Source: JAKQDH01 sp029558835 (GTDB taxonomy: Bacteria; Planctomycetota; Phycisphaerae; UBA1845). Taken from it: 22,172 nucleotides of DNA. Position numbers and translations under genes: made by a program. Below, one piece after another: positions 1-8,271 of the stretch. Positions within the stretch are counted from its first letter, which is position 1, and each line of letters begins with the position of its first letter. The notes beneath the pieces are model-generated. The model ran no database searches, was not told the DNA's origin, and worked only from the letters and a program-made list of their open reading frames with translations. The stretch is taken from positions 1 through 22,172 of the forward strand of contig DAOQSN010000052.1 of assembly GCA_035356615.1 (NCBI GenBank), given 5' to 3'.

Positions 1-374
1 AGGGGCGGTCCTTCCGGTCGAGACGACATCCCAACTGCACCCAGCCGTTCTGCTCACTTCTTCTCAGTTCACCGAGGTAGGCGGCCGCCCGCTGCCGGGA
101 ACCTAGCCCGGTGCGACTTGACTCGACTAACGCCCAGTGGGTGTGCCGCTTGCCGCAGGTCCTTCGTTCGTGGCAATGCAGAAACATCGGCGAGCCTTCG
201 CAGTCAACGTCCATCCCGGACCGAGGGTCCTGCGGGTATCGTCGCGGGGACTCCCCCATGCCTCTCCCTTTTGCGTGACCCTCTTGGGCCCAAAGGCATT
301 ATAATCTCGGCCGGTAGTCCGTCGGGCGTCAGCTTTGCCGACGGAACCGCGGGCAACCCGGGCAGGAGACACGC
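1..374. other. gene-free leader region at the window edge
   Basis: I find no convincing gene here. Open frames exist on both strands, but they are short, Arg/Pro-rich and resemble no family I know, as expected by chance in GC-rich DNA. The right half holds a perfect TATAAT at 300-305 and a ribosome-binding site at 364-368 belonging to the gene at 375. The left half may be the downstream region of a gene outside the window. Confidence 0.5.
300..305 (+). promoter_or_regulatory. possible -10 box of the CII-like gene
   Basis: A perfect TATAAT hexamer lies 70 bp upstream of the start codon at 375 in otherwise GC-rich DNA. No good -35 hexamer is seen at 16-18 bp spacing (the nearest is TGACCC at 276-281), so the call rests on the -10 box alone. 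Confidence 0.35.
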
Positions 375-851
375 ATGCGTTCCGACCAAGTGCTGAAGCG
401 CGCCACCGAGTCAGTTGGGGTAAAGGCCCTGGCAGCTACCTTGCGTCTCTCGCCCGCCCTGATCTACAAGTGGTGCCAGGAGTGGGACGCGAGGGATCCG
501 GACGCCAGCGGGGCGCGGAACCCGCTCGACCGCCTGGCCGATATCGTGCGGACCACCGGCGATCTCGAGGTGGTCAACTGGCTTTGCCACGAGGCGGATG
601 GCTTCTTCGTCCCCAACCCCCGCCCCCAACCCGCCCAGATCGATACCGAATTGCTGGTGACGACCCAGCGCCTGGTACAGGAGTTCAGCGAGCTGCTGCT
701 TACCGTGACCCGCTCGATCGAAGACGACGGCCAGATTCAGCCGGGCGAGGCGGACCGCATCCGCGACGCCTGGGAGCTGCTCAAATCAACCGTCGAGGCC
801 TTTGCGGTCGCCTGCGAACGCGGCGCGTTTCGTGCCCCGCCCCAGGCGTGA
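375..851 (+). CDS. small CII-like helix-turn-helix regulatory protein
   Basis: This 158-residue protein starts at ATG 375, with AGGAG at 364-368 six bases upstream. Residues about 12-36 (around VGVKALAATLRLSPALIYKWCQ) read as a helix-turn-helix of the phage CII/YdaS kind. They are followed by a segment typical of CII-like proteins (RNPLDRLADIVRTTGDLEV) that ends in an acidic, Trp/Cys-containing stretch. The C-terminal half, about residues 90-150, is helical and may mediate oligomerisation. CII-family proteins bind DNA as oligomers and regulate transcription in phages, but similar proteins also occur as chromosomal single genes. No integrase or other phage gene is next to it. The target is unknown, and the family call rests on motif resemblance alone. 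Confidence 0.6.
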   Translation: MRSDQVLKRATESVGVKALAATLRLSPALIYKWCQEWDARDPDASGARNPLDRLADIVRTTGDLEVVNWLCHEADGFFVPNPRPQPAQIDTELLVTTQRLVQEFSELLLTVTRSIEDDGQIQPGEADRIRDAWELLKSTVEAFAVACERGAFRAPPQA

Positions 852-893
852 CCGTCCACGTGTGATGCTCTGCTCGGCGTACGGGCCGCGACG

Positions 894-922
894 TTGGCCC
901 GGGGGTGGCGGGGCACTATCAT
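894..922 (+). promoter_or_regulatory. possible sigma-70-type promoter
   Basis: TTGGCC at 894-899 and TATCAT at 917-922 are separated by 17 bp. The -10 matches consensus at 5 of 6 positions and the -35 at its first three. Transcription would start near 929, giving a leader of about 120 nt for the gene at 1051. Confidence 0.4.
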
Positions 923-1050
923 AGGTGGGCTCGGCAGGGGGCATCAGGCGACGGGTGGTACCCGGCGTTGCGGCTGGCAGACGGGACCCGCCGTTCCGCG
1001 CTGCCCTGCGGCGGCGGGGGGTGGTGCCCACCCGACGGAGCGCCGGCGTT

Positions 1051-1539
1051 ATGAGCACGAAAGATCCGTCAACGAGACGGGCGAAACAGGCTGAGCCGCT
1101 GACCCGACCCACTGCGCCAACCGATTCGGCGTACCAGGCGGGGGACGCGGGCGATGCGTCCAGCCGACCGGGGGGGCAAGGTCATCGGGTGAGCCGGCCT
1201 ACGGGGCATGATGACCCTCTTGCCCGACTGGTCGGGCAGGATGTCGTGCTGGACACGGCGGGGACGATTGTCTACCTCGGCCGGCTCGCCGAGGTGACGG
1301 ACACGCTGTTTGTGCTCGACAACGCCGACCTGCACGATTGCCGCGACGGGCACGACCATAAGGAGGTTTACGTGGCCGTGGCCCACCGGGACGGCGTGGC
1401 GATCAACCGTCACCGGGTTATGGTCATGCGGCACGTGGTCATCAGTGTCTCGGCCCTGTCGGACGTGGTGACCGGCGGGGGCGGCTTTGCGTTTCCCAAC
1501 GTGGACCGGGGGCTCGACGACGCGGAATGCGACGTGTGA
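1051..1539 (+). CDS. conserved hypothetical protein with a small beta-rich C-terminal domain
   Basis: The frame is open from 925, but ATG 1051 is preferred because GGAG at 1037-1040 precedes it and the residues before it are Arg/Gly-rich low complexity. This gives 162 residues. Residues 1-50 look disordered. Residues about 55-140 form a compact domain that starts with LVGQDVVLDTAGTIVYLGRL and continues through TLFVLDNADLHDCRDGHDHK to the hydrophobic RVMVMRHVVISVSAL. The alternating hydrophobic pattern suggests a small beta barrel, perhaps SH3/Sm-like. I recall similar proteins in planctomycete genomes without an assigned function. The true start may be further downstream. A gap full of repeats separates it from galE. 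Confidence 0.6.
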   Translation: MSTKDPSTRRAKQAEPLTRPTAPTDSAYQAGDAGDASSRPGGQGHRVSRPTGHDDPLARLVGQDVVLDTAGTIVYLGRLAEVTDTLFVLDNADLHDCRDGHDHKEVYVAVAHRDGVAINRHRVMVMRHVVISVSALSDVVTGGGGFAFPNVDRGLDDAECDV

Positions 1540-1669
1540 GGGCAGCAGGCGGCCGATGCGGGCGGCACTGAATGGGACCGCGCGACTGGGAAACCGGGAG
1601 GGCGGCATGCCGAAGCCGAAGGCGGCTGTCTACCGACAGGCAGTCCGGCATGCTGTCGCGGATCGTAGC

Positions 1670-1683
1670 GTCGGGTACCCGAC
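1670..1683. repeat. 14-bp perfect palindrome
   Basis: GTCGGGTACCCGAC reads the same on both strands. It sits just left of the 33-bp dispersed repeat copy and is probably part of the same repetitive patch. Confidence 0.5.
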
Positions 1684-1686
1684 AAG

Positions 1687-1719
1687 GCATGGCGGCGCTG
1701 CGCTTGGCCATGCCACCCC
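1687..1719 (+). repeat. dispersed 33-bp hairpin repeat, copy 1
   Basis: These 33 bases match the reverse complement of 9233-9265 without a mismatch. The unit begins GCATGGC and contains GCCATGC, so it can fold into a hairpin with a 7-bp stem. It fills much of the gap between the genes ending at 1539 and starting at 1807. No ORF here is believable, and the peptide MAALRLAMPP encoded across the repeat in both copies comes from the repeat itself. Confidence 0.8.
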
Positions 1720-1806
1720 GGCGTGGTCGTCGGTTTCCCCATGGTGTGAAGCTCTCTAGCTGATTCTGCCGGGTGCCCAACGCACATGATCGGAGCGTCA
1801 TAGAGC

Positions 1807-2823
1807 ATGAAGATACTGGCCACCGGAGGGGCGGGTTACGTTGGCAGCCACTGCGTGCGCGAGTTGTGCGCGGGCGGGCACGACGTGGCGGTGTATGACA
1901 ACCTGCGCGACGGCGGGCACCGCGAGGCCGTCGATCCGCGTGCCCGCCTCGTCGTGGGCGACCTGGCCGACCGCGCCTTGCTGGAGCGGACGTTTGCCGA
2001 AGGTCGGTTTGACGCGGTGATGCACTTCGCCGCGCGTCTCAACGTCGGCGAGTCCGTCCGCGAGCCGCTGCGTTATTACCGCAACAACGTCGTCAACACG
2101 GTCAGTCTGCTGGAGGTGATGCAGGCGCACGCCATGCGAAGGCTGGTGTTCAGTTCCTCGTGCGCGACCTATGGCATTCCGCCGGGCGTCCCGGTGACGG
2201 AGGACATGCCGCAGGCACCGATCAGCCCGTATGGGCACACCAAGCTGGCGATGGAGTGGGCGTTGCGTGGGTGTGCGGAAGCGTGGGGTCTGGGGGCGAC
2301 CGCCCTGCGTTACTTCAACGCGGCCGGGGCGGCCGCCGACGGCACCCTCGGTGAGGACCGCGACCCTGAGTATCACCTCATCCCGCTGGTGTTGCAGGTT
2401 GCCCTGGGGCAACGCGAGCGGGTGGAGGTGTTCGGGACGGACTACCCCACGCCGGACGGCTCGTGCATTCGGGACTACGTGCACGTGGAGGACCTGGCCG
2501 ACGTGCACCGCCGGGCGCTGGAGAGTCAGCCGGCCGGCGTGTTGCGCTGCCTGAACGTGGGGACCGGCGCGGGCACGAGTGTGCGGCAGATCATCGAGGT
2601 TGCCCGTGAAGTGACCGGTCGGGAGATTCCCGCGGCGTTCGGCCCGCGCCGGCCGGGTGATCCGCCTGCCCTGTACGCCGATCCGAGCCGCGCCATGCGC
2701 GAACTGCATTGGCAACCGCGCTACCCCGAGGTGCGCCGGATCATCGAGACGGCGTGGAACTGGCACCGCACGCACCCGCACGGGTACGCCTCGGTTCGGT
2801 CACCGGGTGCCATGGCGAAGTAG
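1807..2823 (+). CDS. galE: UDP-glucose 4-epimerase
   Basis: This 338-residue protein interconverts UDP-glucose and UDP-galactose in the cytoplasm, feeding the Leloir pathway and supplying sugars for polysaccharides and the cell envelope. It is a short-chain dehydrogenase/reductase. The NAD-binding GGAGYVGSH is at residues 7-15, followed by GDLAD at 51-55 and FAA at 74-76. The catalytic SSSCATYG is at 116-123 (Ser118) and the YxxxK pair is Tyr142/Lys146. RYFNAAGA at 168-175 and the C-terminal IRDYVHVEDLADVH at 221-234 are typical of GalE. Length matches the usual 330-340 residues. The start ATG follows a weak GGAG at 1792-1795. A GC-rich hairpin lies directly after the stop, and the flanking genes are unrelated, so it is probably transcribed alone. 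Confidence 0.93.
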   Translation: MKILATGGAGYVGSHCVRELCAGGHDVAVYDNLRDGGHREAVDPRARLVVGDLADRALLERTFAEGRFDAVMHFAARLNVGESVREPLRYYRNNVVNTVSLLEVMQAHAMRRLVFSSSCATYGIPPGVPVTEDMPQAPISPYGHTKLAMEWALRGCAEAWGLGATALRYFNAAGAAADGTLGEDRDPEYHLIPLVLQVALGQRERVEVFGTDYPTPDGSCIRDYVHVEDLADVHRRALESQPAGVLRCLNVGTGAGTSVRQIIEVAREVTGREIPAAFGPRRPGDPPALYADPSRAMRELHWQPRYPEVRRIIETAWNWHRTHPHGYASVRSPGAMAK

Positions 2824-2824
2824 C

Positions 2825-2844
2825 GTCGGCCCCCCGCGGCCGAC
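2825..2844 (+). terminator. hairpin just after galE
   Basis: GTCGGCC (2825-2831) pairs with GGCCGAC (2838-2844) around a six-base loop, one base after the galE stop codon. No T-tract follows, so it may be a transcript-stabilising hairpin rather than a true intrinsic terminator. Confidence 0.4.
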
Positions 2845-2933
2845 CTGGGGCGTTTCGACGCGGCGCAGGGTGAGCGTGTCGCGGAGGTGTTGGTGTCCCC
2901 GTGGCCGAGGGGGGGCGTCGGGAGGTTGGGAAG

Positions 2934-2963
2934 AACTACGTCGCCCGCAGGGGGGCGACGCTA
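2934..2963 (+). repeat. dispersed hairpin repeat family 2, copy 1
   Basis: CGTCGCCC (2939-2946) pairs with GGGCGACG (2953-2960) around a six-base loop. The segment with its flanks closely matches the reverse complement of roughly 12016-12047, with a few differences. It lies in the gene-free stretch upstream of the FAH-family gene. Confidence 0.6.
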
Positions 2964-3045
2964 CGCGGGCGCCGGTTCTCCCGGCTACCGATGCACTTGG
3001 TCCGCACCGCATCCGGGTGTTGCGGGTGCGGTTTTGGAGAGTCGC

Positions 3046-3870
3046 ATGGAGGTGACGAGATTGATCCGGTTCGAGGATGCCGAGGGCGTTGCTCGTCTCG
3101 GCCTGTGGGAGCCCGATCCACGCAGGGAATCGCTTGGTACGGCGCGCTTGATCGAAGGCGACCTGTTCGGCAGGTGGCGACCGACGGATGCGGTGGTCCG
3201 CGTCCGGCGGCTGCGCGCACCGGTTGATCCACCGAACATCTACGGCATCGGTCTGAACTACAGGGAGCACGCGGCCGAGGGCAAACGCGACGTCCCCGAC
3301 AAGCCGCTCATCTTCATCAAGGCCACCACTTCGGTCATCGACCCGGGCGCTCCGATTGAGTTGCCCAAGTCGGCCCCCAACAAGGTGGACTTCGAGGCGG
3401 AACTGGCGGTCGTGATCGGGCGGCGGGCAAGGGACGTGCCCGAGTCGCGGGTGGCGGAGTACCTCCTGGGCTACACCTGTGCGAACGACGTGACGGCGCG
3501 GGATTGTCAGAAGGAGCTGGACGGCCAATGGGCGCGGGCCAAGAGCTTTGACACGTTCTGCCCCCTGGGCCCGTGCATCGTACCGGTCGGGCAACTCGAC
3601 CCGAACGACTTGGCCGTGCGTTCCCGGCTCAATGGGCAGGTCATGCAGGATGCCTGTACGGCGGACATGATCTTCAGTGCGGCCTATCTGGTCAGTTACC
3701 TGTCCAGCCAGTTCACCCTGCTTCCGGGGACGGTGATCTGCACGGGGACGCCGGCGGGCGTCGGCTTTGCCCGCAATCCACGGGTGTTTCTGCGTGCGGG
3801 CGACGTGATCTCGGTGGAGGTGGGGGGGATCGGCATGCTGACCAACCCGGTGCGCGGCCCGGTTTGTTGA
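3046..3870 (+). CDS. fumarylacetoacetate hydrolase family protein
   Basis: The frame is open from 2887, but ATG 3046 is chosen because GGAGA at 3036-3040 sits five bases before it and the earlier residues are low complexity from a repeat. The 274-residue product has the FAH fold. GIGLNYREHA at 67-76 starts the conserved core, and the metal ligands are probably Glu117 and Glu119 (in DFEAELAVVIG) and Asp148 (in GYTCANDVTARD). KSFDTFCPLGP at 167-177 and TGTPAGVG at 233-240 complete the set. Members cleave or isomerise acylpyruvates and related 2-oxo acids, for example in aromatic-compound breakdown, or act as oxaloacetate tautomerase or decarboxylase. The exact substrate cannot be read from the sequence, and no other aromatic-degradation gene lies nearby. 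Confidence 0.9.
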   Translation: MEVTRLIRFEDAEGVARLGLWEPDPRRESLGTARLIEGDLFGRWRPTDAVVRVRRLRAPVDPPNIYGIGLNYREHAAEGKRDVPDKPLIFIKATTSVIDPGAPIELPKSAPNKVDFEAELAVVIGRRARDVPESRVAEYLLGYTCANDVTARDCQKELDGQWARAKSFDTFCPLGPCIVPVGQLDPNDLAVRSRLNGQVMQDACTADMIFSAAYLVSYLSSQFTLLPGTVICTGTPAGVGFARNPRVFLRAGDVISVEVGGIGMLTNPVRGPVC

Positions 3871-3925
3871 CAGCCCTCTTAACCGCCCCGTATAACTGCC
3901 TGCCGAGTGCAGCGTGCACTGGCGA

Positions 3926-3956
3926 AGCGCCGGGGCGGGCGAGTGGGCCCGGCGCT
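3926..3956 (+). terminator. terminator-like hairpin after the FAH-family gene
   Basis: AGCGCCGGG (3926-3934) pairs perfectly with CCCGGCGCT (3948-3956), giving a 9-bp stem and 13-nt loop. A short T-run (TTTTT near 3973-3977) comes about 16 bases later, too far for a canonical intrinsic terminator. It is the only strong hairpin between the two genes. Confidence 0.45.
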
Positions 3957-3981
3957 CTTGTGGCCTAGCGGTATTTTTGTC

Positions 3982-4021
3982 GGCAACACTTGACGCTGCG
4001 GTTGTTGCCAGCAACGGCAAC
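3982..4021 (+). promoter_or_regulatory. two mutually exclusive leader hairpins before the FG-GAP gene
   Basis: TGTTGCC (4003-4009) can pair with GGCAACA upstream (3982-3988). Its GTTGCC part can instead pair with GGCAAC downstream (4016-4021). Only one pairing can form at a time, 45-80 bases before the start codon at 4065. This resembles a switchable leader, but it could equally be a chance repeat of a short motif. Confidence 0.3.
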
Positions 4022-4064
4022 GGCATGCGTCAGCCTGCCTTGTGCGGTTCGGAGTACTTCGACC

Positions 4065-7000
4065 ATGAAGTCGATCTCGAGGCTTAGCGGTTGGATCGGC
4101 GTTGCGGGTACGGCTGGGGTGATCGTGGGGCTGCTGGCGTTGGCGACGCTGCCCGGTTGCATCGCGGGGGGTGTGGACAACACCAACACCAATACCAATA
4201 CCAACACGAACACCAACGACAACACCTCCACGGCCATCACGGGGGAGATACTCAGCCTCAAGCAGAGTTTCCCCGTGTCCAAGCTGGAGACGGTGATCTC
4301 GGTGTTCTACACGGTCACGGGCAGTGGCATCGACCGCGTGGAGTCTTTCTACGTACCGGTGGCCGACGCCACGGTGGGTTCGAGCCCAATCGGTGCGGAG
4401 GTGCTTTTCGGCCTGCCGCTGGCCACGGGGCAGCAGAAGTCGTTCAACCTCAATCCGAGCACGGTAGCGGTGGGCTTCTACCGCCTTGGCGTTCAGGTGA
4501 CGGCCGGGACGAGCACGTACAAGTTCCTCAGTTCAGGCGTTCTGCACGTGCAAGGCGCGCCGGCCCCGATCTTCCTGCAGCCGGCTGCGGCGCTGACGGT
4601 GGTGGTGCAGGGGACGGACGTGACGGTTTCGTTTGATGCGCGGGATCCGGAGAACGTCGTGCAGTGGAGGCTGTTCTACCTGGCGTCCACGGATAACCCG
4701 GACGCGGCGGAGAACGCGCGGGGCACGCAACTCGCCACCGGCAGTGGCAACGTGTTCAGCACCGTCTGGTCGACGAACAACGTGGCGGCGGGGGATTACC
4801 GCCTGGGGGTGTCGGCGACCGACTCGGGGCGCTCGGTGGCGGCCACGGTTAGTGCCGGCGAACGGAGCAAGATCGTCTCGACGGTTGACGGCCCGATCAT
4901 TCGGGTGACCGAGCCCGAGCCTGCGCCCGTGCCGCCCACGATCCAAATCCAGGCTCCGGGGGCGAGCAATGTCGTTCTGTTCCGGAACGACGCCTACCTG
5001 ATCCAGTTCCAGGGTCGAGTGAACCAGCCGGGTGCGACCGGTCTCATTGATGTCTTCTACGACACGGACACGACCTACACCAACGGCTACCTGCCGATCG
5101 CGACCGACCTGGACAGCAGCGTTACGTCGGTGGCATTTCCGCCGAGCCTGCCGCAGGGGACGTACCGTGTCGGCGCGTCCATCCTCGACGGCATCAGCCC
5201 GCTGGTGGTCACCTACGCCACCGGGTCGGTCACGGTCGTGCAGAACCCCACGCTGACCGTGACCGCGCCGAACAGCGTGTTGCCGATCGCGCCCTCCACG
5301 GCGACGGTGTCCAATACGGTGGATGTGGTCTGGTCCACGAACGTGCCCACGACGGCCGGTACGCTCGATGTCTATGCCCAGGCGGTTAACGCCAGCGGCG
5401 TGCCGTATGGCGCGGAGATTCCCATCCTGACGGGCGCGTCGCTGACCACTACCAGCGCCGAGTTCGGCAGCACGACTTCGGGCTTGTTTGCGGTAGCCGT
5501 GCGGATCAACTTCAGCAGCCAGTATGGTCTGTCCCCGCTGGTGGTGGAGGCACCGCAGCGGGTGCGCGTGTCGTCGCTGCCGGCGGTGCTGTGGCTGGGC
5601 GCCCTGGCCAATGACGACCCCGTGTTCGACGGCGCGGTTCTTGAGGGAGTGAACTTCGAGGACAACATGGGGACAGCCTTCTCCGCGGTGGGCGACCTGG
5701 ACGGAGACGGGGCGGGTGAGTTGCTGATCTCCGCCCGCTACGGCAAGCCGTTCTTCGTCAATCCCACGGGGGTGGGGCCCGGGGAGGCGTACCTGATCTA
5801 CGGCCGACCCTCGGGGAATCGCCTGACCGGCGTCTACAACCTCAACTCGCTGGGCACGTCGCTGCTGCGCGGGGTGACGCTCACGGGTATCCGCACGCCG
5901 CAGTCGAGCAACGACACGGACGGGATGAGCTCGGTCGGCGCCTTGCCCGACGTCGACGGCGACGGGTTGCAGGAGTTGGTCTTCGGGTTCCCGAACACGG
6001 ACTCGCGCGGTCACAACGTGGACCCGCAGCAGAACGGCGTGGTCGACCCGCGGTCCCTGCCGACGCTCGAACGGGAGAAGCAGTTCAAGCGGGGCGGCAT
6101 CGTGCTGGTGAGCAGCCGCAACTCCATCTTGAAGAAGCCCGACTCCGGTGTTCCGGTGATCAACCTCGATCTGGTGGGGCAGGACTTCCAATCCAAGTGC
6201 GTCGGGCCGGAGCCCGGCTCGGCGACGTACGGTGAGACCGGCTTTGCCCTGAATATCTTCAACCCCAGCAACGACTGCGAGGGGAGCTGCGACTCGCCTA
6301 AGTCCGGGGGCAAGGCCGACGCCAACAACAACATCGACTTCGGCTTTGTCAGCGCCTTGGCCCGCGACTACTTCTTCACGTACGTGTACAGCTACGATCT
6401 GCTGGGCGGGGCAAGTACGTGCGGCTCGAGGCAGCCTTTCCTCGGTGCATTCGCGGAGTGTGGGCCGCTCGAGTACTGCCAGGATTTCGCGGCCTGTGAA
6501 CCGTACTCGCCGGGCCTGCACAACTACGCGGCTTTCGAGTATGAAATCGTTGCCTGGGGCGGCGTCTTCAACGTGCCGGTGCCCGTGGAGACACGGCGTT
6601 CGGGGTTCTACCCCGTTAACCTCACCGCCGCCGGCATCCGCAACGCTGCCCTGGAACCGTTCGGGGCGCGCGTCATCGGCGTCGGCGAAGGGGACGCCTT
6701 CGGAACCTCGCTGACCGTGTGCGGGGGGGGGAGCACCGACGCAGGAGAGATCATCGTTTCCGCCCCCAACCGGACGGCACGTGGGATCCTGCTGGGCCCG
6801 CTGCCGACGGGTTGCGACTCGGGTCCCGAATGCGGGGGAGAGATTAGCGGACTAGAGAGCGCACCGGGCGTCGGCGGCGTGAACGTCGACTCCGGCGTGG
6901 CGTATCTGTTCGAGCTGCGCAGCCTGTGGACGAATGACACCCTCGGTCGCATTCCGCCCAAGCCACACCAGTACATCGTCGGGGAGGCCAGTCACTGCGG

Positions 7001-8135
7001 TGGCCCCGCCGCCCTCATCCCGAACATTGATGCCCTGCGGATTGCCGGGTTGTCCAGCGATCGGATCACCAACATCGTTGGTATCGGCGACTTCAACAAG
7101 GACGGGCGGGATGACTTCGCCGTGGGTGCTCCGTTGGCCAACGGCGGCGGCGGACGCGTGTACGTTTGCTTCCGCCGGCAGCATGCCATCGAGGGAGACT
7201 ACGTGCTTGAGAAGCTGGCCCTCTCGTCCACTGCCCCGGAACGTCTGGAGGGAGTGCTCATCGTCTCCGATACGACCAGCGCTCTGGGCTCCAGCCTCAC
7301 CGCAGGACTGGACTTCAACGGGGACGGTGTCTCAGATCTGGTGATTGGCGCGCCCGACGCCTCGGCCGGCGTCGGAGAGGTTATCGTTGTCTTCGGGGAT
7401 CCGAGCCTGATCAGTCCTCAGGGTGGCGTGTCCGTCTCCACGCTGCTGACAACGCGGAACACGTTGGGTAGACCGCGGGCGGCACGCATCACCGGCAACG
7501 CTATCGAGGCCGGTCTGTTCGGGTTCAACGTCGCCAACGCCGGGGACGTGGACGGGGATGGCAAGGACGACCTGCTCGTGGCCGCTCCCAACGCCACCCC
7601 ACGCTTCGACCCCGATCCAACGGATAGCGCGGACGCCCTCACGGCCATCGGCATCGACGCCGACTACGATGGTGTCAAGGACGACATCAGCGGAGTGAAC
7701 GGCATACCCGACGGAGAGATCAACAGCTACGATGATCCGCTCAACGCCGGCTTGGTCTACTTCATCTCCAGCACGAACCGGCTGGACCAGTTACCCGCGA
7801 CCGACATCACCATCAGCGTCAGCCAACTCGGGACGAACTACCTGCGGGGAGTGATTATCGCGGGGCGGCGCGCGGGCGACCGACTTGGCGGAGGTAACGC
7901 CGGGGACACTGTGGCCGGGGGCATCGCCGCCAAGACCGGGCGCGGCCGGTCCGCGGGGCTTGCCGGTGCCGGCGATGTCGATGGCGACGGACGGGCCGAT
8001 ATCATCATCGGGTCGATCCTCGCTGATCCGCGCACCGATCCCAGCAGTGGTGAGGGGCGCAGCAACGCCGGCGAGGCTTACCTGATTTACGGGGCCGTGG
8101 TGCCGGCGCTGCTTAGCGGCGCGGCGACGCACTGA
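4065..8135 (+). CDS. FG-GAP repeat lipoprotein with Ig-like modules and seven-bladed propeller
   Basis: ATG 4065 is chosen because it begins a normal lipoprotein signal peptide: basic start, hydrophobic core about residues 11-29, then LPGC with Cys32 as the lipidation site. The frame is open upstream to 3990. The product has 1356 residues. An Asn-Thr linker (about 38-54) separates the membrane anchor from the rest. Four Ig-like modules of roughly 100 residues follow (about 62-160, 166-262, 289-385 and 394-500). Seven FG-GAP units then appear, with calcium-loop motifs such as DLDGDG, DVDGDG, DFNKDG and DFNGDG near residues 544, 629, 890 (degenerate), 1007, 1082, 1160 and 1303, consistent with an integrin-alpha-like seven-bladed propeller. 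A Cys-rich insertion lies between blades two and three. It is probably anchored outside the inner or outer membrane and involved in adhesion or binding; its ligand is unknown. Confidence 0.85.
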   Translation: MKSISRLSGWIGVAGTAGVIVGLLALATLPGCIAGGVDNTNTNTNTNTNTNDNTSTAITGEILSLKQSFPVSKLETVISVFYTVTGSGIDRVESFYVPVADATVGSSPIGAEVLFGLPLATGQQKSFNLNPSTVAVGFYRLGVQVTAGTSTYKFLSSGVLHVQGAPAPIFLQPAAALTVVVQGTDVTVSFDARDPENVVQWRLFYLASTDNPDAAENARGTQLATGSGNVFSTVWSTNNVAAGDYRLGVSATDSGRSVAATVSAGERSKIVSTVDGPIIRVTEPEPAPVPPTIQIQAPGASNVVLFRNDAYLIQFQGRVNQPGATGLIDVFYDTDTTYTNGYLPIATDLDSSVTSVAFPPSLPQGTYRVGASILDGISPLVVTYATGSVTVVQNPTLTVTAPNSVLPIAPSTATVSNTVDVVWSTNVPTTAGTLDVYAQAVNASGVPYGAEIPILTGASLTTTSAEFGSTTSGLFAVAVRINFSSQYGLSPLVVEAPQRVRVSSLPAVLWLGALANDDPVFDGAVLEGVNFEDNMGTAFSAVGDLDGDGAGELLISARYGKPFFVNPTGVGPGEAYLIYGRPSGNRLTGVYNLNSLGTSLLRGVTLTGIRTPQSSNDTDGMSSVGALPDVDGDGLQELVFGFPNTDSRGHNVDPQQNGVVDPRSLPTLEREKQFKRGGIVLVSSRNSILKKPDSGVPVINLDLVGQDFQSKCVGPEPGSATYGETGFALNIFNPSNDCEGSCDSPKSGGKADANNNIDFGFVSALARDYFFTYVYSYDLLGGASTCGSRQPFLGAFAECGPLEYCQDFAACEPYSPGLHNYAAFEYEIVAWGGVFNVPVPVETRRSGFYPVNLTAAGIRNAALEPFGARVIGVGEGDAFGTSLTVCGGGSTDAGEIIVSAPNRTARGILLGPLPTGCDSGPECGGEISGLESAPGVGGVNVDSGVAYLFELRSLWTNDTLGRIPPKPHQYIVGEASHCGGPAALIPNIDALRIAGLSSDRITNIVGIGDFNKDGRDDFAVGAPLANGGGGRVYVCFRRQHAIEGDYVLEKLALSSTAPERLEGVLIVSDTTSALGSSLTAGLDFNGDGVSDLVIGAPDASAGVGEVIVVFGDPSLISPQGGVSVSTLLTTRNTLGRPRAARITGNAIEAGLFGFNVANAGDVDGDGKDDLLVAAPNATPRFDPDPTDSADALTAIGIDADYDGVKDDISGVNGIPDGEINSYDDPLNAGLVYFISSTNRLDQLPATDITISVSQLGTNYLRGVIIAGRRAGDRLGGGNAGDTVAGGIAAKTGRGRSAGLAGAGDVDGDGRADIIIGSILADPRTDPSSGEGRSNAGEAYLIYGAVVPALLSGAATH
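4179..4226 (+). repeat. 6-bp in-frame tandem repeat encoding an Asn-Thr linker
   Basis: About eight units of AACACC, with third-position variants (AAT, ACG) and one AAC-GAC interruption, encode alternating Asn-Thr just after the lipidated Cys. The synonymous variation shows the protein repeat is old or selected. Unit number could vary by slippage without shifting the frame. Confidence 0.8.
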
Positions 8136-8156
8136 CGGGCTCGCGAATGCCTCTTG

Positions 8157-8199
8157 GGCCGCGGTGGAAGCCCCGGGTTCGGGTGCCTCACCCGCGGCC
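8157..8199 (+). terminator. possible hairpin after the FG-GAP gene
   Basis: GGCCGCGG (8157-8164) pairs with CCGCGGCC (8192-8199) around a 27-nt loop, about 20 bases after the stop codon. There is no T-tract, so termination is uncertain. Confidence 0.3.
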
Positions 8200-8271
8200 T
8201 GGGAGTCTCTCCCGGCGCCGCGGGCTGGGCCCGGCATTCCCGGGGCACCTTGGCAGCAGGGCTCACAGGCG

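Noticed and set aside
1572..1763. Small ORFs across the 33-bp repeat
   Set aside because: The only similarity between such ORFs at different places is the peptide translated from the repeat itself.
2800..4026. 408-codon minus-strand frame opposite the FAH-family gene
   Set aside because: Overlaps a well-supported gene entirely and has no family signature.
4179..4226. CRISPR-like short repeats
   Set aside because: The units are 6 bp without spacers and encode the lipoprotein linker in frame.
4533..6521. 662-codon minus-strand open frame opposite the FG-GAP gene
   Set aside because: It is the antisense of a clear gene in GC-rich DNA, is rich in Arg, His and Gln, and shows no family motif.
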